From contig NC_072795.1 of NCBI RefSeq assembly GCF_028583425.1, positions 8,765,001 through 8,829,000 on the forward strand: 64,000 nt of DNA, read 5' to 3'. Shown here piece after piece: positions 49,101-61,100 of this stretch (positions are counted from its first letter, which is position 1; every line of letters starts with the position of its first letter). The notes below the pieces were generated by a model, which saw only the letters and a list, made by a program, of their open reading frames with translations, was not told the DNA's origin and did not search any database. The position numbers and the translations under genes are program-made. The stretch comes from Eublepharis macularius. Lineage: Eukaryota > Chordata > Lepidosauria > Squamata > Eublepharidae.

Positions 49101-52100
49101 TTGTACATTTGCAACTGTGATTCACAATGTCTAACCTTGGAAAAACCAGTATGCATGAACACATGAAACTGCTATATACTGAATCAGAACATTGGTCTAT
49201 CAATGGTATATCAATATTGTCTTCTCAGACTTACAGCAGCTCTGTATGGTGTTAGGTAGAGGTCTTTCGTATCACCTACTACCTTATCTTTTTAACTGGA
49301 AACACTGGGGGTTTAACCTGGCACCTTCCACATTCCAACCACTACCAGCAGTCTTAGCTATGTGGCAACTGGGACAGATGCCCCGGTGCCTGTGCTGGGA
49401 GGCCAGAGGGATGTGCGTGCATGGGTGACCACCGTGCAGATGCGTTGGTTGCTGCTGTTATCTCTGCTTCAGCTTCAGTAGCAGCTCAAGAGGCAAGTGA
49501 GAGACAGATGCTATCCCACCCAACTGTCACAAAACTACCCTACTCACCCCTGCCTGCTGTTCCATACAAGGCCACCAGCCCATCAAGACCTCAGCATTTG
49601 CTCACCTCCCCCTAAATAGAATTGGCAGAGGGAGGGGCTAATAATGTCCCCCAGGGAGAATTGGGGGGAGACTTACCTTTCACATGCACTGCATGCACAC
49701 ACTCCTGGAGTGGTGTGATGATGTCACTATAGGAAGTGAGATAATCACATTGACTCTGGCAACACTTCTGTGTACCCCTCTGGGGTGGCACTGCACAGCC
49801 ACAGGAGGCTGGCCCAGTGCCCAGGCTGGTAGGCCACTTTTCCAGCCCAGCCCAGGTGTTAGCTGCCTTCTCTCAGTAGCCCCAAAAGCCCCCCCCCCAC
49901 TCTCACTATCTTCCAATGGATACCAATTGTCATTGGCTCAGCATTCTGGCTGCTCTTATTGGCTGGTCCAGTCCATCACACATGCTTATTGAAAAGTCTT
50001 TGATATTGACTGTACTGACTCACACTGTGTAATCTGCCTTGAGTCCCAGTGAGTAAGGCAGACTATAAATAACAAACAAATAAATGAATTTAGCTTGTTT
50101 AACAACATGAGTGGCTACAGTCGAAATTTTTGGCTGTCCATGATGTTCTCATTCCCACTACCATGTCATGCCTCCCTGCACTGATAGATACAAACATAAG
50201 AATGCTTTCCTTGAGCAATCTCCGCTTAAGAGAATTCAGTAGGATTCTGAAAATAGGAATGCTCTGACAGCTTCATTATAATATAACGTGACACAACTGC
50301 TGAGACTAGCAAAATTTAAATTTTATATTTTCTACATTTTTGGAATACTAATAAATATGTTCTTTATTTGTTTTCTAATGCAAAAATAAATGGTAAGAGA
50401 TTTCAGAGGTCTCACTTTCTCGGGGATCACTCCATGGTGAAATACGTTCTCAGACTTAACCAGAGAGGCAGAATTATTATTAATACAAACATTTCATTTT
50501 TCAGGGCAGCCTCTTGACCCTTCATCACCCATTATTAATTCTGTCACCAATGTGATCTGTTCTCTGACTTTTGGTCATCGATTTTCTCTCGAAGATGAAG
50601 AATTCATCAAGTTGAGAGATGCCTTACAGGATATCGTACAATTTACTGTGACCTTCTTTCATTTCGTGAGTTGCCTTTTTTTCTCCAAAGCATTCATCAG
50701 TACAATATACTCATAGACACTAACATTTAACCAAATCTCTTTTCTTATCTGGACAGGACATAAATTTGTATCCCCTTGAATTTAGAGTTGTAGGCATGTG
50801 AAGGGAGAAGGGGGGTAGGTGACGGTTACTGACAAGGAGACGTCAGATATTCTGTGGAGGACTTATAGAGGGTTCCTCTAGTCCATTTCTGTTTATATAC
50901 AGGGAGTTTTAAATCATGTGAGATATATAAGCTTTGTCCAGTTCTAATGAGGAAAACACCACTTGATTTAACATTATTTTATGTATGTATATACGTATAA
51001 TCCATCTTTCTCACTGAGACCAAGGCAGATTACACAGTGCTAATCAAATGATCCACAGCTATGACATTAAAAAAACATATACAATATGACAGGCAGGCAG
51101 AAATGAATGAATCGAGGTATACCCACAATGGTGGTATGTCACTTCCAGTACCCCTGAGGACTGCTGTTGCAGAAGTGGCTAACCACTAGTCCACTTGTAG
51201 CAGTCCTAGTCTGTTCCCTAAAAGGCCTTGTCAGAGGCTGGGAGGCAAGCAAAAGCCCCAGGAGGCGCCTTGTGAGTCGTGACTGCACCAGTGTCCATAG
51301 CAATTGATGTATTGTCGAAGGCTTTCACGGCTGGAGAACGATGGCTGTTGTGGGTTTACCGGGCTGTATTGCCGTGGTCTTGGCATTGTAGTTCCTGACG
51401 TTTCGCCAGCAGCTGATGCCAGCCACAGCTGCTGGCGAAACGTCAGGAACTACAATGCCAAGACCACGGCAATGCAGCCCGGAAAACCCACAACAGCCAT
51501 CGTCCATAGCAATTGTGCCGACTAGACATGGGCACAAACCGCATTATGAACCAAAAAAACCCACAAACCACGTAATCATCTGTTTGCGATCCGGCAGTTC
51601 GTGAGGGTCCATGGTCAATGAACCAGCATTCGTTGAAAGCCTGGTTTGTTGCATTTGCTTGCGGTTCATGAAGCCAGACAGTCAGGCACCATCAATCAAT
51701 TCCCTTGGAAACGGAGCTGGGGGAATGCCTGAACTCTGTCTGCACTCCTTCTGTCACCCTGGAAAAGCAAATCAAAGCCCAGCTTACCTTGATTGGCAGG
51801 TCTTCCTTCCAACCATGGAGCTGCAAATTGGTTACAATTGGTTACATGGGAGAAGACACTCAGGGGAGGGAAGGGGAGGGGGTGTTCTGTAGCCATGGGC
51901 ACTCCAATCTCATCCCTGCAAACCCTGATAGGCAGTTCTGACAGCCAACCCCTTGTACACTGGGCCAATGTCAACTGGTGGCTCTAATTGTATCGAGTGG
52001 GAGTTTCCTAGGGGCCTCGTATTGGAGAGGGTATAACTCCAAGATCCCTATTGCAATCTTGACCAAACTTGGATGCTGGCTGGAGGAGAGCCTGCTAAAA

Positions 52101-55100
52101 ACTCCCTGTGAATATGGGCTCTCTAAGTGCAACGGGAGCCGTTCTGAGCCCCACAAACCACGAACCGCAAATTGGTTTGGTAATGGGAAATGTTTGTTTC
52201 GGTTCATTTGTTCGGGTTCATCGGCAGCACCGAACCACAAACCACAGGTTTGTTAATTTTGGAGGGGTTGTGCCCATGTCTAGTACCAACATGTCCAGAA
52301 GGTGTCTTTTAAATAAAATATTTATTTATAGTGTGCTCTTATTTTTGTTTTTGTTTTTCTAAATTTTAATTATTTTATTACTGCAAACCAGAAAAATAAA
52401 GATGCAAACAGAGAAAAAGAAACAGTGCTCCCTGCAACATCACTATTAGCAAATCTATACATAGGTATTGATAAAAGGTTTCCAAATATCTAAAAATAAG
52501 TCCCTACGCATTTGCCGTCTATATGCAATACATTCAAATGTTGATAAGTCTATAAGATCTTCAATCCAGTGATTTACAGGAAGTGAGTTTTTGTCTTTCC
52601 GATGTTGAAATATAAGTCTTTTGGCAACTGTAAGGGCATAAGGCCACTGTGGTGTCCAGTATACTGTAAACTGTTTTTTTTTGCTGAGTAAGTTGGAGGT
52701 TAAGATTAGAGATGTGCACAAACTGGGAAAAAATAAACCATGCAGTTCATGGTTTGTCCCATTTCACGAACCACGAACTTTCACAAACTTGCCTCAGTTC
52801 ACGAACTGGTTCATGGCTTGTGGTTCGTGGGGTTTAAATGCCCCTTTCTGTACTGCTGCGAAGCAACACAGAAAGGGGCATTTCATCCCGGCAGGCATGG
52901 ATCAGCTGTTTGTCTGGGAGATCCCCGACAAGCAGCTGATTGGGGTTAGAATGGCCCTTTCCTTGCTGATGCCTGCCGGCTGTTCTGCTTCCCATGTTTA
53001 CAAGAGTTTGCTTATTCCCTGCTGGCTTTAAAAGACAGGAAAGGGCTAAATGGCTGGTTTTCCCTTCCTCCTTTGGGGTATGCACACATACTCTTTTTTT
53101 TTTTTTAAAGGCAAGAAAATGTTGCAATGTTGTAACATTGTAACATGGAAACATTGTAACCTCACTGCACTTTCCTCCTGGCTTTAAAAGCCAGAAAAGG
53201 ATTAAAGAGCTGTTTTTAGCAGGCTGTTGCTTCTCCAACACAGAACAGTGGCACCTTAGACACCAACAATATTTTCATGGTGTAAGCTTTGAAAAGTCAG
53301 AGCTCCCTTCTTCAGAATTATTTGGAGAATTAGATAATTTTCTGATTCTACTTGTCAGAAAAATCACATCATTGGAGATGGAGCATTCTGCAAAGTGGGG
53401 CCATGGTTCTTCATTGGTGTTCTGTAGGATTCCTCCCTCCCCATCCACACCACACATTTTTTAAAAAATGCCAGATACTGGACACATTAAAGTAGGATTT
53501 ATTAAACTTTTAAGCTGCTAAACTCCTAATGAGTAAATAATTCCCTTTCCTTTAGCGTAGCCTCCCAAAGGGACTATGCAAACGGTTTGCCAGGGTTTGG
53601 GCAGAAGCAGAAGCTTGGTTGCTTCTCATTGCTTCCTAGCCTGCACATTAAAATGTGCAGACATTTGCTGACCTTCCACACCATCCCCAAAACTGGTGTG
53701 CTGCTACTACTCACTGAAGCACCTTGCAAGGAAATTTCCAAAGGTTGACAATATTGGGGATATTTGCTGATTATTGTAGCAAAGTTGCACAGTCAGGAAA
53801 ATGTGGAATTGCCTGTGGTGAAATGCTCTTCAAGCCAGTATATTGCAACAGAGAAAAGTTACTTTTATTGAAGCTGATTCCCATTCACTTGCATTCCTAT
53901 CATAGCAGAAGAAATACATAGAAACCTAATTTAAAGAACACTGTTCCCTATTACAATGGGCTAATACAAATAGCTGTTGTAGAGTGGTTAAGTGGCTGGA
54001 CTCTGAGCCAGCGCTCTGCTAGTTCGATTCTTACTACTGCAATGAACTCTACAGGTGGCCTTGGTTAAGCCACTTTTCTCAGCCCCATCTCCCCAGCTGT
54101 ATTGCGGAGATAATAATAACACTGACTTTGTTAAACACTCTGCATGTAGCACTAATCTGAACAGACAAGCAGTATGTAAGCACACGGTTGTTAGTGTTAT
54201 TACATGTTCACATGATAGGGAGTATGGGTGTGCATCTTGGCCAGATAGGGAGTCCCATGGATGAATAGCAGTAGCAATGGAAGATGAGATTTGGGGGTGG
54301 GTGGGAGATGTCCCTCCTCTAGCCATCAGATATTCTGGGTGCTGCAGCAGCTAATTAGCGACAATGACCCTTGGAGTCTGCAGTTAGGTGAGGGAAAGTG
54401 GTATTCTTTTTCCCTATGGAAAAGAGAAACTCCTGGGAGGGAATGCTATTCTGAACAGACAAATAGAGTTACACAAACAGAGTGTATGTTTAAGCACTTT
54501 AATTCCCACAGTTCCTCTTCTGAAACATACCAAATAGGCTTTTTCAGAAGGACTGCTACAAACTAGCAGGAACATCTGCATCCAAAATGGACAGAATGAA
54601 AAGGCGCACAATGACGCCTTTAGAAAACAGAAAGAAATTAATATGGGCATATTCACACATTCATATGCCAAAGTGGCAACTCAAGGGATAGGTTTATGGA
54701 ATATATTACAGCACCTTCTTGTGGCAGTCACATGACTTTGCTTTTTTCCTTCTTGTAGCTGTATGACACTCTTCCCTGGCTCATGAAACATCTCCCAGGG
54801 CCTCACAAGAAGGTATTTGCCTCCTGTGACTTTATAAGTTCCTTTGCAAGGAAGGAGATAGAAAAGCATAAAGCGCATCGGTCACTGGTTGAGCCCCAGG
54901 ATTTCATTGATTACTACCTACTTCAGATAGAGAAAGTAAGTACTGGCTTTGCGTTCAGCTCTTCTGAACCAGCATTGCATCACGTGCTCATAGATGATCT
55001 TGGGGCATTTTCTCCCTCCCAGCCTAATTGACTTTGTATGGCTGTTTTGAGAATAAAATGAGAGAGAACTATGTATGTAGTTTGGGGTTTCTAAGAGGAA

Positions 55101-58100
55101 GAGCGGGATAAAAATGTAATACTAATCAATTTTTAAAAAATACAGTTAAAGAAGCTGTGTAGATTAATACTCCTGAAGTGTATATTGAATATATAACATT
55201 GACTGTGAAGCATGGGATACGATTAGTGAGCACAGTACACGTACTTTTCCTGGCAACAGATTGTTTCTCCATCTTGTACATTTATGTAGGGTGGAAAGGG
55301 AGAATGCCACTAGGGGTAAATTTTGGGCCAAGCTACAAGTGGCGAATGACACTTGAATGGCAAGTCAGTATTTTCAGTATTCAAAGCTTCTGGAACTTTG
55401 AATACTGTTTTGATATGAATAGCATAATGTGTAGTATTCATTGTAGACTCTATTTTACTTTTTCCATCGTCAATAACAGAGCAAGAAAGATCCCAACTCC
55501 ACCTACAATGAAGAGAACTTGTCCCAGTGCATTTTTGACTTATTTGCTGCCGGAACAGAAACAACTGCCAACACACTTCTCTGGGCACTAGTCCTCATGG
55601 CGAATCATCCAGATATCCAAGGTAAGAAACTGTTGTGCGATGTAAACAAAGCCCCTTGGATATTTACAGAGAAGAAGCTAACTTTGGCTTTTTTAATGCA
55701 ATGGATTGCATACTAGATTGCTGACACACCCACACACATATCTAATGTGACTCTAAAGTGAGAAAGTCCAGAGATGCCACATGCACACACATGCTCCAGC
55801 CCTAGTCAAACCACACAGGCGAATGCTCACGTCCCAATGTCTGGGTGAATGCCTCGCATTTTCATCCATGTTTTTTCCCTAATCAAAAGTGAAACTAAGC
55901 AAGGGGAAGTCCAAAACAAAAATCTCTTAAAATGGGTGAATTCACACCGACCACGACATGCAATAGAAGGGAAAATAGAATTCTCTCTTTTTCTTTTTTT
56001 AATAGATATTTTTATTGTTTTTCACAGATACATAAGGAAACATGAGACAGTTATCGTTATGTTTGTCTTTATCCATTATCTAGTTTTTCACCTCCTATAT
56101 TTCATCCTACTACATTTTTAGGTGTGAGTTTCATTATATCATGTATTCTTACCCTTAATATTACATTACATTTAATCATTGTATTTGTTTATCATCCATT
56201 TGTAGAAGAGATCCCATGGTGCGGAAAAGTCTACTTCCATTTGCCCTTTCATTAATGAAGTTAATTTGTCCATTTCCGCAGTTTCCATTATTTTCTCTAT
56301 TAGCTCTTCTTGCTGTGGAATTCTTTGTTGTTTCCAGTAAGACGCTAGTAAAATTCTAGCCACCGTTACTACATGAATTATCAAATGTTTTTTCTCCTTG
56401 CTCATATCCGGCATTCAGTTTAATAAAAAAATTTCTGGTTTGAGCGGAATTGTTATCTGCAGAATAGTTTGTATTAGTTTGTGTACAATTATCCAGTATC
56501 TCTGCACCTCTTTACAGGAACACCACATATGAAAGAATGTCCCTGTACATTTTTTACACTTCCAGCACTTATTTGACATATTTTTAAACATTTGTGCCAG
56601 TCTATCTGGTGTTAAATACCACCTATGGAACATCTTATGTAAGTTCTCTTCGAACATAGCAGATTTAGTTATTTTAATATTTACTTTCCATATCTCATTC
56701 CACTGGGCCAGACCAATATTATTACCTAAATTCCGTTCTCATAATGTTTTACATTTCTCCACGCCTTCATTTTCTTTCATTTGCATTAGGAAGATATACA
56801 TTTTCTTAATCAACTTTTCCTCTGAATTATATAACAATTTTTCAAATTCTTTTTGTTCTAGATAGAAACCCCCATTTTCTTATCTTTATTATATCTAGAT
56901 TCAATCTGTACTCTTGACCACCAGTCCAAATTAATATCTTGATTTAGCAATTCTTCTTTCATTTTTAATGTTCCTTTATCATCTAACAGTTCTTTATATC
57001 TAATAATCTTATTTGCGGAGCATACATTTGATTGTGTGAATGCTGCTAGTGGGGAGACCCATTGAGGGGTCTTCACGTATATTTGTGGTGCAATTCTTCC
57101 CCATATTTTTATAAGGGATTTCCTTGTCAGGTGGTTCTTAAAATATTTGTGTCTGGCTGTCTTCCCATACCACATAAATGCATGCCTTCCTAACTACAGA
57201 TCATGACCCTCAAGGGCTAACAGTCTTGAATTTTCCAGTAGGATCCAATCTCTCATCCAAATTAGACAGCACGCTTGGTAATAAGTTTCCCAGTCTGGTA
57301 GCGCAAAGCCCGCATTCTCTTTCAAGCCTTGAAATGTTTTCAGTTTAATTCTTGTTTTTTTCCCTTGCCAGATAAACTTGCTTAGGCTTCTATTTAATTC
57401 TTCAAAGTAAGATTTGTTAATTTTCTGCTTACCATGTTCTTTATAGAAGTGCTCAGCACACTGAGAGCCAAACTACACGCGATGAATTACACGAGTTTCT
57501 GCGAGTGATTAGGACAACGTGTGCTCCAATATGCCCATGTTGACTTTTCCCCTAGTCGGGCACGTGTCCTGTAACTTCAATCCTTGCATGTGTCTTGTAA
57601 CTGCAATCTATGCATATGAGTGTTCATGGTCATAATCAGCGAGTCGCTGTAGTACAGCGCCAATTTTGGGCAGCTTCCACTTCCCTCTCCACTCTTTTTG
57701 CCCTTAGATCCTGCTTACCCCCAAACTGTTTCACTTTTGATCTGACATGTTTTAAATTCTCCCATTTCCTAGTTGTCGCCGCCTCCCTACTCCTCTTTCC
57801 TGCACCCTCCTTCCCCCTTAACTTTTTCCTCCTCCTCTCCATGCAGTGTCTTTGGTTGAGATAAGGAATTGGGAAGAAAGATTGTGGCAACACAATTAAC
57901 CATCTTAGCGAAAGTTCAGAAGTCTGAACATGAAAAGGACAGTATGGGGGGGGGGTATTTCATTTTCCAGTTTGGCTCAGCAATACAAAGTACATTTGGT
58001 AAAATCCAGCCATTGTTTCCAATGAAAAATGTGATTTGGGGCTTTCTGGGGGCCTGGGGGGCATTTTAGGACTGAATGTTACCAAATTTTCTGGGGACCT

Positions 58101-61100
58101 ACCCATAACTGTCCTCTAGCAAACCCCAAGTTTCATGAAGATTGGACTTCATGGGGCCATTTTATGGCCCCCCTCAAAGAAGGTGCCCCAGCCACCTCCG
58201 ATCTCCATTATTCCTTATAGGGAAAACTAAGGGAGCTATCTAGGGGGCTGGGGTGGCAGTTTGCAAGTAAAATTCACAGAATTTTCAGGGAACCTACTCC
58301 TAACAGTTCTCTAAAGACCCCCCAAGTTTCAGGGAGATTGGACCCTGTGGAAACCATGATCCATGTGTTTCTGCAGTGAGAGTTTTTTTCCCACAATAGG
58401 AACAAATAATGTGTCTGGGGTGTCTCTATTTGGGGGGCTATAAAGTGACTCCCCGAGGTCCAATCTCCCTGAAACTTTGGCGGCCTTTAGAGGACAGTTA
58501 TTAGAAGATATTCCTGAAAATTCAGTGGATTTTGATTGCAAAATGCAACCCCAGCCCCCTAGATAGCTCCACTAGGTATCTCCGCTAGTGTTCTTTTTTG
58601 TGACTTAACAGGCTTCATTTTTTGCCTATTTTTTCTTTGAATTTGGACACCATTTGATAATACAGCAACCATGGAACGTTTTCTCCTTCGTCTTGAATTT
58701 CTTGCCATGATTTTACTTTCCCTTGTTTATCCATCATGTATTCATAATTTATACGATCAATTTTAGTTCTTGTATTAATGTCAATCAAAGATATCAATGG
58801 AGATTGGAGGACTTACTCTATTTCTGCAGTGAAACCATATTCTTAATACTCCATCCCTTAAAATAAGAGTGCCATCTTGTCTTTGAATAGTTTTTTAATG
58901 ACACAACCATAGGTTCTTGATTTAGCCACTATTGCTAGACAATTCTCCCTCAGATGTCATGCTATGACCAGGCATGTCATAGAAGGATACGTTCTCAGCC
59001 CCAACATTACTCTCAGACATATATTTTCTGTTAGACTGCTTCCAAGTCAGAACACTGACAGATTTAAACTTCTTGGCTATTTTTCATTTTTTGCTCAGTG
59101 CAGTGTCCAAAGTAAAGCTTTGATTTCTTTTCCCTTAGAAAAAGTCCAGAAGGAGATAGATGACGTTTTGGGTTCTTCTCAGTCATTCTCCTTTCAAGAT
59201 TGGAAGAAACTGCCCTACACCAGGGCTGTGATTCATGAGATCCAGCGTTTCAAATATATCCTGCTGTTTGGGGTCCCTCGCCAATGTACAAAGGATGTGA
59301 ACATTATGGGGTTTCTCATCCCTAAGGTAATGGAAGATTCTTCTCCTGTATCATCTGAAAATTGAACATCACTTAATGGCAAACCACCTTTGTTAGTCTC
59401 TTGCCATGAAAGCCCCAACAGGGGTCGCCATAAGTCAACTTTGGGCCCACTACACACAAACAATAACACTAACTCATGAAATTGCTAAAATTGCAGTTTG
59501 ACCTTCAGACCAATTTTAATCGTAATGCACTGTTTTTGTCAAACTGAGCCTCTCTTTTAATCACCTGGAAGATTTCCATGCATAAGTACAAAAGAGGTTT
59601 GCTGTTGTGCAGTACCAGCATTTAGGCTGGTGGCTACGTAACTCCTGATCAGCACGTTTGATTACTGTGCCCTGGATGCATTGTTGACTCTCTTTGTTTG
59701 AGAGCCTCACAGTAAATATCCTTTCCAATGACTAGTATGAAAAGCACAACACTTTGGGAGAGGGGGCTTAGGCTGCACCCGTGGCATTTTCCTAATCTGA
59801 AATGTTCCCAGGGAACTCTTATTTGCCCTGTTGGGGAAACTTATATGCAGCATTCAGTGCATTCAAGATTTTCCAGTGGGACAAAAAGTGGTTCCATGGG
59901 GCTGTTTTGGGTCAGGAAAACAATGTGGGAGTAGAGGGAAGCCCACTCCTTGCACATCATGATGCTTAACCTCTGCATGCATGAGAACTGAGTTCCCAAC
60001 ACAGAACTTGCAGTGCACACTCATCTCCAGGACACATGATGGACCAGTGGGAATAGAAGGAAAGTGTAATGTACAATATTGAGAAGCAGCTGCAACAGCC
60101 TCCCCAACTGGCAGCTGCTCCAAGACAACAGCGACAGCAGCCAAAACTCCTCCAAAAGGTGAAAAGGCCCTTTGAAAGCACATCGGCCAACCAGCCTGGC
60201 TCACAAGCAGGCAAGGAAGTGCAGAGACTTAGAACTGGAGGCCATTTAACCAGTTAGGTGCTGGAAAGAGCGCAAGTCAACTATGTGTTTGCCAGTCTGT
60301 TTAACTCCCTGCCCACTGTATAGCAGACTGGTAGGCTAGAATCTGACTGGGAGGCTAAATAAGCAACTGGCATATCAGTCAGAAGGAAGAGGTGACAGTG
60401 GCTCCCAACTCACCTGCTGATAGGTGCCTGGAAATAAGCACCTCCAGACAGGGCAGTGGACAGCTGCCAGGCATGTGCAGCCTGGGGCAGGGCCATCATA
60501 AGTGGGAGGGTGCAGAACTAGGAGGAGGCATCAGACCAGAGTCCTGAAACTAAAAGGAGCAAGATTAGAGAGTGGGAGGAGAAACTGGGTGACAGGTAAG
60601 CTCCTCTCAATTCCAATACCTGTGAGGGATTCAGAACAGTGTGTGTGGACCTTATCCCTCAACACACAGAAAGACCCTTAAAAGCAGCAATGCCCGACTG
60701 GATTTGTTCCATTCTGCAGCTTCAGTTGGCAACATTCCTCCCTCTGCTCTTCTTCTCTTACTGTTCACAGCCCTTTCCTTCACTCCCACTCCCACCACAT
60801 ATCTGAAAATGTTGACTTTCATGCAAAAAACCCAAGTCAAATTCAATTTAGGAACCTGGGCTTTGAACTGATGGTGAGTGCCCCTCATAGCTGACTCATG
60901 GCAACCCCTGGTGGAGTTTTCATGGCAAGAGATAAACAGAAGTGGTTAGAAATTGCCTGCCTCTGTAACCCTGGTCTTCATTGGAGGTCGCCCATCCAAT
61001 TACTAACCAAGGCTGACCCTGCTTAGCTTTTGAGATCTGATTAAATCAGGCCCACCTGGGTTATCCAAGTCAGGGCAGATTCTGAAGTGTACTCTTCCAA

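Noticed and set aside
60986..61076. Functional 5S rRNA gene
   Set aside because: Too many changes in the internal promoter and fused to a SINE body.
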